Positions 7,415-16,275 of a stretch of 17,960 bases of DNA are shown piece after piece. Source of the DNA: Bacteroidales bacterium UBA1736 (lineage in GTDB: Bacteria; Bacteroidota; Bacteroidia; Bacteroidales; UBA932); the NCBI GenBank assembly GCA_002315825.1, contig DCIC01000037.1, forward strand, positions 1-17,960. Reading direction: 5' to 3'. A program made the position numbers and the translations under genes. The notes under the pieces were generated by a model, which had not been told where the DNA came from, did no database searches, and saw nothing but the letters and a program-made list of their open reading frames with translations. Numbering within the stretch: the first letter of the stretch is position 1; the number at the start of each line of letters is the position of its first letter.

Positions 7415-8195
7415 AAGTCAATCTATCTGTTAGTCTGGGGAAGATACGGTGGAAAAGCACAGTCGCCTTCCCCAACAATGTAAGCGTAACAACCGACTTG
7501 CGTTTTGCAAGTCCTTTCGCAAGTTCCTCTGCGACCGCCTCGGCAGTCATCAGTTTGCCTTCCTCGAGAGGTGTCTTTCCCTGAGCGCTTCCATCAGATG
7601 TCAGCGCAGCATTTCTCACATTGGAGGCCGTGTATCCGGGCGCAAAGACGAGGACGTTCAGCCCATCTTTCAAATGCTCCACCCTGAGCGCATCAAGAAA
7701 GCCTCTGATGGCATATTTCGAAGAGCTGTATCCCGTCCTTGCAGGAAGAGGCGAATACCCTGCGATGGAAATCACGCCCACCACCGAGCCCTTGGACTTC
7801 AAAAGGAAGGGCAATGCATATTTCGTGCAATTGACTGTACCCCAGAAGTTGACATCCATCAAAGTGTGAATGACTTTAAGATCCAGGTCCTTAAACATTG
7901 CACGCATTGACAGTCCGGCATTGTTGACAAGAATATCAATGCCTCCGAAACGCTCAACAGTCTTCTCTACAAGAATACGGCAATCTTCCTCATTACTCAC
8001 ATCGGTCTTCACACAAAGAATCCCGGACCCGTCAGGAGACATCTCACGACAGAGCTCCTGTAATCTGTCAATGGACCTGGAAGCCATAACTACATTGGCG
8101 CCCAATCGGTGGAAGAGTCTGGCGGAGGCCAGTCCAATACCCGAACTCGCGCCCGTGACTATTATGACCTTGTCTTTGAAGAAGAGCGTATTCAT
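7374..8195 (-). CDS. Short-chain dehydrogenase, candidate 3-keto lipid-base reductase
   Basis: NAD(P)H-dependent oxidoreductase of the classical SDR family, 273 residues. The Rossmann motif TGASSGIG lies at 14-21, NNAG at 91-94, the structural Asn116, Ser143, and the catalytic Tyr156 and Lys160 (YSSSK). All catalytic residues are present. The carboxy-terminal part has a moderately hydrophobic stretch but no clear membrane helix. It begins two bases after the stop of the alpha-oxoamine synthase gene. A synthase that forms a 3-keto base followed by an SDR is the expected first and second step of sphingolipid or sulfonolipid base synthesis. I therefore infer that this enzyme reduces the 3-keto product, like 3-ketosphinganine reductase (shown in B. 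thetaiotaomicron for BT_0972) or the 3-dehydrocapnine reductase. SDR substrate cannot be read from sequence. Confidence 0.85.
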   Translation of the reverse strand: MNTLFFKDKVIIVTGASSGIGLASARLFHRLGANVVMASRSIDRLQELCREMSPDGSGILCVKTDVSNEEDCRILVEKTVERFGGIDILVNNAGLSMRAMFKDLDLKVIHTLMDVNFWGTVNCTKYALPFLLKSKGSVVGVISIAGYSPLPARTGYSSSKYAIRGFLDALRVEHLKDGLNVLVFAPGYTASNVRNAALTSDGSAQGKTPLEEGKLMTAEAVAEELAKGLAKRKSVVTLTLLGKATVLFHRIFPRLTDRLTYGYIAKEADSPFK

Positions 8196-8197
8196 TG

Positions 8198-9460
8198 TTA
8201 TTGAATTGTCATTTCAGCAATATCATCACCATCATATACCCCGGCATCAAGCTTTGATTTAATCTCCTTGAAGGCATTCAGCGTGTATGAGACATCCTCC
8301 ATACTATGAGCCGCAGTGGACACGATACGGAAAATGACCATACCCTTGGGAATGACAGGGTATATGACCATAGAGCAGAAAATCTTGTAATTCTCTCTGA
8401 GATCCTTAGCCATCTTGGTGGCCTGAGGTACTCCTCCCTTGATATGAACGGGAGTGACACACGCCTGTGCCTCTCCGATGTCAAATCCTTCCTTTCGGAA
8501 ACCATCCTGAATAGCGTGAGTGATTGCCCAGCACTTCTTCCTCAACTCATCGCCCTCGGGAGAATCGATTATCTCCATTCTCTTCATATTTCCGATAACT
8601 AGAGGCATAGGAAGGCTCTTTGCGTACATTTGCGACCTCATATTCGCCCTCAGGTAATTTATTATGCTATGAGGACCGGCCACAAAGCCTCCGATAGAGG
8701 CCATAGACTTGGCGAAGGCTCCGATATAGAGGTCAATCCCTTCCATACATCCCAGCTGCTCGGAGGTTCCCCTTCCGTGCTCGCCGAGCAGACCGAATCC
8801 GTGTGCATCATCGATCATCATTCGGAACTGATACTTTTCCTTCAAAGCCACTATCTGATCAAGTATGCCCATCGCGCCGGTCATACCGAATACTCCTTCA
8901 GTAATCAAAAGCACTCCACCTCCATTTTCCTGAGCGGTAGCACAGGCTCTGGCAAGGATTTTCTCACAGTCGGCTATATTATTGTGACGGTATTTATATT
9001 TCTCCCCTAAATGGAGACGGATTCCATCCAGCAGACAAGCGTGACACTCAGCGTCATAAACAATAACATCGTGTCTTGCTGTCAAAGCATCGATAGTGGA
9101 TACTATTCCCTGATAACCGAAATTGAACAGAAAAGCGTCTTCCTTCTTCTCAAAAGCCGCGAAGGTCTTCTCGAGTTCCTCGTGGTAACGGGTATGCCCC
9201 GACATCATACGGGCACCCATAGGATACGCCAGTCCCCAGTCAGCTGCAGCCTGGGCATCGGCCTTTCGCACCTCGGGATGGTTGGCCAGACCGAGATAAT
9301 TGTTAAGACTCCAATTGAGGACAGGCTTGCCATTGAATGTCATATGAGGTCCGAGCTCTCCCTCAAGCCTGGGATACATATAATATCCGAAACCCTGCTC
9401 GAAATACTGCCCGATCGGGCCACCGGAATCTCTTTCGATTCTGTCAAAAATATCCAACAT
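8198..9460 (-). CDS. PLP-dependent alpha-oxoamine synthase (sphingoid or sulfonolipid base-forming candidate)
   Basis: Fold-type I PLP enzyme that joins an acyl thioester to an amino acid with loss of CO2. Of 420 residues, His140 (DAECHACLLDG) should stack on PLP, Asp217 and His220 (DDAHGFG) contact the cofactor, and Lys251 (FAKSMASIGG) forms the Schiff base. The family includes BioF, Kbl, serine palmitoyltransferase and cysteate acyltransferase. Its motifs YPMGARMMSG and AKSLPMP differ from characterised Bacteroides/Sphingobacterium serine palmitoyltransferases, which I recall as AGSRFLNGT and TFSKSLAS. They recall a second synthase group common in flavobacteria. The adjoining reductase gene favours a lipid base over biotin or threonine metabolism. 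Serine (sphingolipid) and cysteate (sulfonolipid, SulA/CapB-like) both remain possible. It starts 17 bases after gyrB and is co-transcribed with it. Confidence 0.87.
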   Translation of the reverse strand: MLDIFDRIERDSGGPIGQYFEQGFGYYMYPRLEGELGPHMTFNGKPVLNWSLNNYLGLANHPEVRKADAQAAADWGLAYPMGARMMSGHTRYHEELEKTFAAFEKKEDAFLFNFGYQGIVSTIDALTARHDVIVYDAECHACLLDGIRLHLGEKYKYRHNNIADCEKILARACATAQENGGGVLLITEGVFGMTGAMGILDQIVALKEKYQFRMMIDDAHGFGLLGEHGRGTSEQLGCMEGIDLYIGAFAKSMASIGGFVAGPHSIINYLRANMRSQMYAKSLPMPLVIGNMKRMEIIDSPEGDELRKKCWAITHAIQDGFRKEGFDIGEAQACVTPVHIKGGVPQATKMAKDLRENYKIFCSMVIYPVIPKGMVIFRIVSTAAHSMEDVSYTLNAFKEIKSKLDAGVYDGDDIAEMTIQ

Positions 9461-9477
9461 CGGTATATGGTTTAGAT

Positions 9478-11445
9478 TTATGCGTCAATATTGGCGTAAT
9501 GTGCATTATCTTCGATAAACTGTCTGCGTGGCGGGACATCATCGCCCATCAGCATTGAGAATGTTCTTTCCGCCTGAGCTGCGTTCTCGATTGTAATCTG
9601 GCGCAGACGCCTTCTGGTTGGATCCATAGTTGTATCCCATAGCTGCTGGTCACTCATTTCTCCCAAACCTTTGTAGCGCTGCACAGTGTATCCCTTGTCC
9701 GAGCCTTTCCCCAATGTCTGAGCCGCTTCTTCCCTCTGCTCCTCTGTCCAGCAGTACACCTCTTTGGCTCCCTTCTTAACGAGATATAGAGGAGGTGTTG
9801 CCAGGTAAACATATCCATTCTTGATAAGGTCAAACATATATCTGAAGAAGAATGTAAGAATCAGACAGGCAATGTGGCTTCCATCGACATCGGCATCGGT
9901 CATAATGATGACCTTGTGATAACGCAGACGGCTAAGGTCCATATGCTTTTCTCCTGTCTCATCTTCCTGGGCCACAGTCACGCCAAGGGCAGTGTAGATA
10001 TTGCGGATTTCTTCCGAATCGAACGCACGGTCTCCCGCAGCTTTTTCGACATTGAGAATCTTTCCCCTCAACGGCAAAATAGCCTGATACCTGCGGTCTC
10101 TGCCCTGCTTGGCTGTACCGCCTGCGGAATCTCCCTCCACGAGGAAGAGTTCGCACCTTTGAGCATCACGCTCCGAACAATCCGCAAGCTTGCCCGGCAT
10201 ACCGGCTCCCGACATTACGGTCTTGCGCTGAACCATTTCACGGGCTTTGCGCGCAGCATTTCGAGCAGTAGCGGCAAGAACTATCTTTTCAATAATCAAC
10301 TTGGCTTCCTTAGGATGCTCCTCAAGGAAAATCTGCATAGCCGCAGCGGTTGCCTGAGAAACGGCGGAGGTCACTTCAGTGTTTCCGAGCTTTGTCTTGG
10401 TCTGACCCTCAAACTGAGGCTCCGACACCTTTACGGAAACCACGGCCGTAAGACCCTCACGGAAATCCTCGGGCGCAATGTCACCCTTGTATTTCTCCAG
10501 AAGTTTGTTTTTCTCGGCATAGGCTTTCAGCGTACGGCTCAATCCCATCTTGAAACCTTGAAGATGGGTTCCTCCTTCTATGGTGTTGATATTGTTTACA
10601 TATGAATAAATCTTCTCAGTGTAACCATTGTTATACTGGAGTGCTATATCGATCGGGATGATCTTGTCCGATGTCACACAGATAGGATCAGGGATGAGGG
10701 TATCCGCACCGGCATCAAGATATGTGATGAACTCCTGAAGTCCTTTCTCGGAAAAGAAAGTCTCGCTGCGGAATGCCCCGCCTTCAAGCACCTCTCTCTC
10801 ATCAGTAAGGACTATCGTGATACCTTTGTTCAGATATGACAGTTCCCTTAGACGCGCAGCAAGTGTGTCATACTTGTAGGTGGTTGTCTGAGTAAAAATG
10901 CTCGGATCAGGGTGGAAGGTAATGATTGTACCTGTAGAATCACTCTTCCCCACAACCTCAACTTCTGTGACAGGCTTACCCTTCGAATACTCCTGACGGA
11001 ACAGCTTTCCTTCTCTGCTCACTTCCGCTATAAGCTTATCAGACAATGCATTAACACAAGACACGCCCACACCGTGGAGACCTCCGGACACCTTGTAACT
11101 GTTCTTGGAGAACTTTCCTCCGGCGTGAAGAACAGTCAGAACCACTTCAAGAGCGGAGCGATGCTCCTTCTCGTGCATACCGGTAGGGATGCCTCGTCCG
11201 TTGTCGGAAACCCTGATAGAGTTGTCCTTAAGGATATTGACAAGGATGGTATTGCAATACCCGGCCATCGCCTCATCGATACTGTTATCGACAACCTCAT
11301 AGACCAAATGATGCAATCCCCTTTCGGAAATGTCACCAATGTACATTGAAGGTCTCTTGCGGACGGCCTCCAAGCCTTCCAGCACTTGAATACTATCCGC
11401 GGAATACTGCTCCTGGGCTTTTTTTATCTCTTCGTTCTCCACCAT
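9478..11445 (-). CDS. gyrB: DNA gyrase subunit B
   Basis: ATPase subunit of the type II topoisomerase that introduces negative supercoils. The 655-residue protein shows the GHKL ATPase (catalytic Glu50, Asn54, DNGRGIP at 81-87, GGLHGVG at 121-127). The transducer domain follows, then the TOPRIM domain with EGDSAGG beginning at Glu437, PLRGKILNVEKA, and the MTDADVDGSHI metal site near 515. It ends in a block closing with YANIDA, typical of Bacteroidota GyrB. The QRYKGLGEM motif is present. GyrB rather than ParE is chosen because the sequence closely follows the Bacteroides gyrB pattern, including the carboxy terminus. It is first in a five-gene minus-strand run, with a good promoter 63 bases upstream of its ATG. 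Confidence 0.97.
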   Translation of the reverse strand: MVENEEIKKAQEQYSADSIQVLEGLEAVRKRPSMYIGDISERGLHHLVYEVVDNSIDEAMAGYCNTILVNILKDNSIRVSDNGRGIPTGMHEKEHRSALEVVLTVLHAGGKFSKNSYKVSGGLHGVGVSCVNALSDKLIAEVSREGKLFRQEYSKGKPVTEVEVVGKSDSTGTIITFHPDPSIFTQTTTYKYDTLAARLRELSYLNKGITIVLTDEREVLEGGAFRSETFFSEKGLQEFITYLDAGADTLIPDPICVTSDKIIPIDIALQYNNGYTEKIYSYVNNINTIEGGTHLQGFKMGLSRTLKAYAEKNKLLEKYKGDIAPEDFREGLTAVVSVKVSEPQFEGQTKTKLGNTEVTSAVSQATAAAMQIFLEEHPKEAKLIIEKIVLAATARNAARKAREMVQRKTVMSGAGMPGKLADCSERDAQRCELFLVEGDSAGGTAKQGRDRRYQAILPLRGKILNVEKAAGDRAFDSEEIRNIYTALGVTVAQEDETGEKHMDLSRLRYHKVIIMTDADVDGSHIACLILTFFFRYMFDLIKNGYVYLATPPLYLVKKGAKEVYCWTEEQREEAAQTLGKGSDKGYTVQRYKGLGEMSDQQLWDTTMDPTRRRLRQITIENAAQAERTFSMLMGDDVPPRRQFIEDNAHYANIDA

Positions 11446-11507
11446 ACTGACTGAAATATATTTTATTGACTGATTCAGGGCACAGGAAAAGCGACCCGAA
11501 AATCATA

Positions 11508-11537
11508 CAAAGTTACACATTCTTTTTTAGAAACAAA
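11508..11537 (-). promoter_or_regulatory. Bacteroidota promoter of the gyrB operon
   Basis: On the minus strand TAACTTTG (11515-11508) matches the -7 consensus TAnnTTTG. A TTTG (11537-11534) lies 18 bases upstream, close to the -33 element spacing. The -33 element falls inside the last codons of the barrel gene. The predicted leader to the gyrB ATG is about 55 nt. This is the best two-part promoter in the window. Confidence 0.7.
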
Positions 11538-13257
11538 GGCTGATACCTCCGGTCGCATAGATGCCGTCAGCGGCGTGCAGAAGATCTCTTTGAATGGTCT
11601 GGTTCAACAAGTTGCATCCTTTTACCCAAAACGAGATCTTATTATTGAAGCGATACTCGGCATTGACACCCAAATCAACCCAGGAAGGGATGACATAGTA
11701 GGTGGGCCTTTCAGAATTATACTCAGCGGTTACTCCCACATAGATTCTCTTGGACCAGTTATATGTAATGTATCCGTTTGCCCGATAAGGAACGCCGCAC
11801 ACCGCTATCTGATCATATACGTATGGAGTAGCTTTCAGGTATTTGAAATACCCTCTTGCCTCCACTCTTTCTGAAATCCAAAGAAGAGAAGCCTCCACAT
11901 AGAATTGCTTGATACCGACATAATTGTAGCTACTCATCAGATCAACAGGATTCTTTCTCGAGGTCTGGTAAAGACCGTCCATAACAAAGTTGGCGGTATT
12001 GCTGTAGCTGGCAGAAGCCTTGTACTGAAGGTGTCCTCCGACCTGTCCTCTCACTCCAATGGTAGCAATATACTTGTCAATGGTATTTTCCATAATCGGC
12101 GTCACTGTCCACGCAAGAAGATATACAGGATTGAAGAAATGATTTCTCTCCACAAGGGTCGAATACTGGTTGATATTGTCACCTCCGGTGCAATCGGCGA
12201 ATACTGTAAGCCCATTATTTTCCATCACCCTGTAGCTCAAATGCACATCGGGATACAGCAGATTGGACTTGGTGGCGTGCATAGGAGCAATGGTATTGAT
12301 AGTATTGTCCTGTCCCATAAGATATGATACCCTGACTCCGAGATTGGCCATAAACCGTCCGTTTGTCCAGATATACTTCGGCACCGCATAATAATTCATT
12401 ACATACGAAGACAACATCCTGTTATAGAATCCCATAGCAGTGCCGACATCCACACCGATACTGGAATGCTTGGGGAAACGGTACTGAAGAGCAAGCTTGC
12501 CGTTGATTTCAGTATTTCCGACCGCAAATCCCATATTGTTGTATGTAATGTCATCTTCTCCCATCTTCCCCTGAAGTGTGAAATCATATGTGAATCGCTT
12601 GCCCCCATATGGATTGGATGCGAAACGTAAGGACGCAGATCCCTGATTGTACATATGATTGCCTGTAGTGTCACTTGCCGCAATCAATCTGTATGTCGCC
12701 TCCAGAGAGAAAATGGTCTTTTCTCCCGTATAGGTTACAGACGCGCCGAAAGTGTTGCCCATATCCGATCCGGCATAGACGCCTCCCTGCTGATTGGATA
12801 CAAGATATGTATCATCGGCGCTCATATGATAGCCCTTAATCATCTGATAATTGCCGAAGAAGCCGCTGAAATCATCAAATATCCTTATTTTCAAGTCATT
12901 GGACTTGAGCTTCGGTGTATAGACAATGTTAGCCTCCGGATGAAGGGAATAACCCGCACCGGCACGCAAGAAGAATTGCTGGCCCCCGTAGTTCGAAGCC
13001 TGTGGTTTCATATTGATAAGATATGGGCTGAACTCGTAGGATCCTTTGTAGGGACTGTCGAACACAGAATAGTCAAAATCGTAGTCGAAACTCATCAGGG
13101 AATCCGGAACAGACATTTCAAAACTGTTCTTGTTTCCTACCATAGCTTTGGTCTGGTATGAGTTCGTCACCTCCACACGCGGATTGAACGACTGGGCCGA
13201 TGCGGCGACAGATATGCCCAATGAAAGTAAAACGGTAAATAATATGCTAGTTCTCAT
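11527..13257 (-). CDS. TonB-receptor-like outer membrane beta-barrel without plug
   Basis: The 576-residue protein has a signal peptide (1-21, cleavage after ASA). A mature chain of alternating polar and aromatic strands then runs to a terminal phenylalanine (ISLCF), the usual outer membrane insertion signal. The last part (WVKGCNLLNQ, later ATGGISLCF) resembles the closing strands of TonB-dependent receptors. No plug domain or carboxypeptidase-like domain precedes it, and no TonB box was recognised. The gene overlaps the end of the TPR gene by 11 bases, so the two are translated together and probably act together in the envelope. It may be a porin, a structural barrel or a partner in envelope assembly. 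The substrate is unknown. The start ATG at 13257 is fixed by the signal peptide. Confidence 0.82.
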   Translation of the reverse strand: MRTSILFTVLLSLGISVAASAQSFNPRVEVTNSYQTKAMVGNKNSFEMSVPDSLMSFDYDFDYSVFDSPYKGSYEFSPYLINMKPQASNYGGQQFFLRAGAGYSLHPEANIVYTPKLKSNDLKIRIFDDFSGFFGNYQMIKGYHMSADDTYLVSNQQGGVYAGSDMGNTFGASVTYTGEKTIFSLEATYRLIAASDTTGNHMYNQGSASLRFASNPYGGKRFTYDFTLQGKMGEDDITYNNMGFAVGNTEINGKLALQYRFPKHSSIGVDVGTAMGFYNRMLSSYVMNYYAVPKYIWTNGRFMANLGVRVSYLMGQDNTINTIAPMHATKSNLLYPDVHLSYRVMENNGLTVFADCTGGDNINQYSTLVERNHFFNPVYLLAWTVTPIMENTIDKYIATIGVRGQVGGHLQYKASASYSNTANFVMDGLYQTSRKNPVDLMSSYNYVGIKQFYVEASLLWISERVEARGYFKYLKATPYVYDQIAVCGVPYRANGYITYNWSKRIYVGVTAEYNSERPTYYVIPSWVDLGVNAEYRFNNKISFWVKGCNLLNQTIQRDLLHAADGIYATGGISLCF

Positions 13258-16195
13258 ATTCCTTCATTTTTTCAAGTCTCATTCTCACATTCTCGAGAAC
13301 ATCATCGGATGCTCCCATTACAGGACTGTATCCGTCCCTGACACTTTCAAATGTGGCACGTGCCTGAGATACCTTGTCTTGCTCCATAAAGCTGTCTCCC
13401 AGAACGATAAAGGCCTTCGCGAGCCAATATGACTGATCACCGGAAGCATCGGAGAACTTGTATACCAAATTCTCGACATTGACAAAATTACCCTGGTCAT
13501 ATGCATCCTGGATAAGCATATACGTTGCTTCAGCACCCTCATCAGTAGAAGGCTGGAGCGCAAGATTTCTGAAGAAGGCGAAAGCCTGCTCTCTCTGGCT
13601 GGTTGCAAGATACGAGTGAGCCAGAACATAATCCGCCTCCCGGAGCAAATCAGCGCCGCAACGGTTGTCAGCCTTGAGGGCTTCCGCACATCTTATGGCA
13701 CTGCTATAACTGCGGGACTTATATGCCGAGCGCATCATACCGACAGCGGCAGTGAACTTATTGTTCTCAATGTTGGCCTTTTCGCGCAGACTGTCATATG
13801 CTGAGTAAGCATCTGAATAGTGTTCAAGCGCAAAAGACAGATTGGCGAAATTCAGAGTGGCAATCTCCACGAAGGAACCCTCGGATGAGATGTCGGCGGT
13901 CTTTGCATAATAATCGCAAGCCTTTTCCTTTTGTCCCAACTCCTTATAGCTTTCAGCAATATAGAAGAATGCCTGAGGCAATTGCTTGCCCTGAGGATAT
14001 TCCGAAACATATCTGTCAAGAGCGGCCAGAGCCTTCTGATAGTTACCCCCCAGGAACATCTGCTCAGCGGAGTTGAAATACAGCATCTCTGTCTCTGAAG
14101 CTGACTTATTGATAGGGTTGTCCAAACTCTTTATGTAAGAGAGATATTTGTCGGGCTCTCCCATTCTCTGATAGATGGACTCGATGGCGAGCATTGCATC
14201 TTCTGCATAACCGCTGTGAGGCATTTTATCCACCAGCACTTTATAATAATCCAGTGCCTCTTCGTACTTCTTGTTGTTGGATGCAATCATTCCAAGCTCA
14301 ATATATGCCCTGGCATAGAACGAACTGTCTCTCGTGGACGCCTTCAAAGTGTGGAAGCAGGTATTGGCATCACTGTCCTTTTTCATCTCCACATATGAAC
14401 GCCCCAGTTCGTATAGAGCCTCATCATAATACGGAGCATCACTGGTGGCTTTCTTGACCTTCAGCAATGTATTCAACTTCTCGCTTCCCTTGCCCAGAAG
14501 CCCATAGCATATGGCCATCTGGTAGTATGGATAGATATCATTTGGCTGAGAAAACTCCCCGGAGGCTTTCGCATAGGTCTTGACCGCAGCCTGATAATCC
14601 TTCTTGGCATAATCGCAATCCGCTCTCCGGTAAAGGGCATCCTGCCTATTGGTCTTGTCCGAGCTTGTGATATAAATGTCAAACCACTTGGATGCAGTAT
14701 CAAAATCCCCTTCCTGAAGGTAGCAGTAAGCGATATTGTATGGCAGTGTCTTGCCTTCTGTCATCTTATCGAGGGCGGAAAGATTGTACAGATCCTCAAA
14801 CACAGTATGGGCTTCACTATAACTTCCGGACTGGAACAATGCTTCTGCAAGCCAGTAGCGTGTCAGCTTATTGAAATTGTCCTGCCTGTCGGTATAGAAT
14901 GAAGCTGCACGCAAGTAGTTGACAGCATCCTTCCAAGACCCGCTTGAAACCAATTGCTTGGCTCTTAGATAATTAGCCTTCATATAGTTGGCCCTCATAG
15001 ACTGATCGAGCTCATCTATATTGTCATAAGCCTCGACAGCTTCAGCATATTTATGGTTGTACAGAGCGGTTAGCGCTATGTAGCCATATATCTGGTCACC
15101 CTTCTTGGAAGATGCATATTTATCCAGATATGCAGTGAAAACGCTGGCATCGTTGTTGAGGTCAAATGCAAGTTTGGCATAATTGAAATAAGCATCCTCC
15201 TGGATAGCGGCATCAAAGGGAAGCGCCGCCGCATCACGGAATGCATTCAAAGCCGAAACCTTATTCTTTGTCTTGATGAATGAATAGCCCAACTGATAGT
15301 TTGCAATCTGGCCGATACTGTCCGTACGCACCGACATCATCGAATAATTGGAGATTGCGTTCTGGTATTCTCCCAGCGCATACTGAAGAGAACCGGCATA
15401 GAAATAATCAGCCCTTGACATCGAAGAGGACTGGAGAGCATCCTGATCGAAATACTGCTTGGCCTTGACAGCATCTCCCTGAACCAGATAAGCCTCAGAG
15501 ATAATCCTGGATATATGCTGCTTCCTTTCCGCAGGCACGCTCTGGTACACTTCGTCAGCGTGCTCGGTGACATAAGCGTAATTTTTGTCCATAAACCGGC
15601 ACTCAAGCATATAATAATTGGCAGTCTGTGCAAATCTGTCATCCGTGGAAGCTTTCTTGAACCAGTTGAAGGCCTCGGAGAAATCCTGACGGTCATAATA
15701 CAGATATCCCAGAGCATAACGGGCTGCGGGTGAATACTCGGGAGAGTACATCATCTCGACTCGCTTGAAACCCACTGCCGCCTTTTCATATTCTCCGATC
15801 TCCTTATAGGAGAATGCTCTTTTGAAATACAGTTCCGCGAATTCATTGCGGGAGAGCGACTTCTCATTCACCTTTTCGTATTCGGATGCGGATTGGTCGA
15901 AAATACCCTCATCAAACAATACCGAGGCATTCTCAAAGTGAATCTTGTCAGACAGGACAGTCCTGCCGTATTTGGCATCGTAAGCCTCTACGGCCTGCCG
16001 GTAAGCGCCGTTCCTCGTCTTGATGTCGCAGAGAATAATATAACCGTCACTGACCGGACTGGGAGCCTGCTGGGAAACAGACTGGAAAACTGCTCTGGCG
16101 CCATCATACATACCCTTGTCGTACAGACCCATTGCCTGAGCAAGAAGAGCGAATACTGATACAGCCAGAATATTAATCTTCCTCATAAAAAACAT
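13247..16195 (-). CDS. Large secreted TPR-repeat protein
   Basis: The 982-residue protein is built almost wholly of TPR-type helix pairs of about 34 residues from about residue 23 to the end. Examples are GLYDKGMYDGARAVFQ, then many units of the form A-x-Y-x-LG-x-x-Y-x-x-A. A short amino-terminal hydrophobic signal (about 5-21, RKINILAVSVFALLAQA) suggests export to the periplasm. No lipobox is seen. ATG at 16195 is used. A second ATG at 16186 would give a more typical MRK signal start and is equally plausible. It overlaps the barrel gene by 11 bases. TPR superhelices are protein-binding scaffolds, and some resemble BamD or CpoB repeats. A periplasmic scaffold serving the barrel is inferred, and no specific function is claimed. 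Confidence 0.88.
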   Translation of the reverse strand: MFFMRKINILAVSVFALLAQAMGLYDKGMYDGARAVFQSVSQQAPSPVSDGYIILCDIKTRNGAYRQAVEAYDAKYGRTVLSDKIHFENASVLFDEGIFDQSASEYEKVNEKSLSRNEFAELYFKRAFSYKEIGEYEKAAVGFKRVEMMYSPEYSPAARYALGYLYYDRQDFSEAFNWFKKASTDDRFAQTANYYMLECRFMDKNYAYVTEHADEVYQSVPAERKQHISRIISEAYLVQGDAVKAKQYFDQDALQSSSMSRADYFYAGSLQYALGEYQNAISNYSMMSVRTDSIGQIANYQLGYSFIKTKNKVSALNAFRDAAALPFDAAIQEDAYFNYAKLAFDLNNDASVFTAYLDKYASSKKGDQIYGYIALTALYNHKYAEAVEAYDNIDELDQSMRANYMKANYLRAKQLVSSGSWKDAVNYLRAASFYTDRQDNFNKLTRYWLAEALFQSGSYSEAHTVFEDLYNLSALDKMTEGKTLPYNIAYCYLQEGDFDTASKWFDIYITSSDKTNRQDALYRRADCDYAKKDYQAAVKTYAKASGEFSQPNDIYPYYQMAICYGLLGKGSEKLNTLLKVKKATSDAPYYDEALYELGRSYVEMKKDSDANTCFHTLKASTRDSSFYARAYIELGMIASNNKKYEEALDYYKVLVDKMPHSGYAEDAMLAIESIYQRMGEPDKYLSYIKSLDNPINKSASETEMLYFNSAEQMFLGGNYQKALAALDRYVSEYPQGKQLPQAFFYIAESYKELGQKEKACDYYAKTADISSEGSFVEIATLNFANLSFALEHYSDAYSAYDSLREKANIENNKFTAAVGMMRSAYKSRSYSSAIRCAEALKADNRCGADLLREADYVLAHSYLATSQREQAFAFFRNLALQPSTDEGAEATYMLIQDAYDQGNFVNVENLVYKFSDASGDQSYWLAKAFIVLGDSFMEQDKVSQARATFESVRDGYSPVMGASDDVLENVRMRLEKMKEYEN

Positions 16196-16221
16196 TTACA
16201 AGTTAATAACCATATAAGATA

Positions 16222-16229
16222 CAAATTTA
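16222..16229 (-). promoter_or_regulatory. -7 box of the TPR/barrel operon
   Basis: TAAATTTG on the minus strand matches TAnnTTTG exactly, 26 bases before the ATG at 16195. It stands only 13 bases from the opposite-strand box at 16243-16250, so the two divergent promoters overlap in footprint. Confidence 0.6.
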
Positions 16230-16242
16230 CTCTTTTTTTGGA

Positions 16243-16250
16243 TATATTTG
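16243..16250 (+). promoter_or_regulatory. -7 box of the GH30 gene
   Basis: TATATTTG matches TAnnTTTG exactly. Transcription would start near 16256-16258, which places the TTG at 16255 at or before the transcript start. This supports ATG at 16276 as the translation start. Confidence 0.6.
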
Positions 16251-16275
16251 TCTCTTGAATCAAACAATATCACAT

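Noticed and set aside
8198..9460. Annotation as 2-amino-3-ketobutyrate CoA ligase or biotin-pathway BioF
   Set aside because: No threonine dehydrogenase or biotin genes adjoin, and the coupled SDR fits a 3-keto lipid base; the exact substrate is left open.
9874..10605. 243-codon open frame on the plus strand opposite gyrB
   Set aside because: It is antisense to conserved GyrB TOPRIM and transducer regions, with no promoter box or recognisable domain.
9478..11445. Topoisomerase IV subunit ParE as an alternative to GyrB
   Set aside because: Sequence wording throughout and the carboxy-terminal block match Bacteroidota GyrB.
12655..13161. 168-codon open frame opposite the barrel gene
   Set aside because: The barrel gene has a signal peptide and terminal Phe; the opposite frame has no recognisable features.
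16255..16275. TTG start giving a GH30 protein longer by seven residues
   Set aside because: It lies at or before the predicted transcript start and would put polar residues ahead of a normal signal peptide; ATG at 16276 is better.
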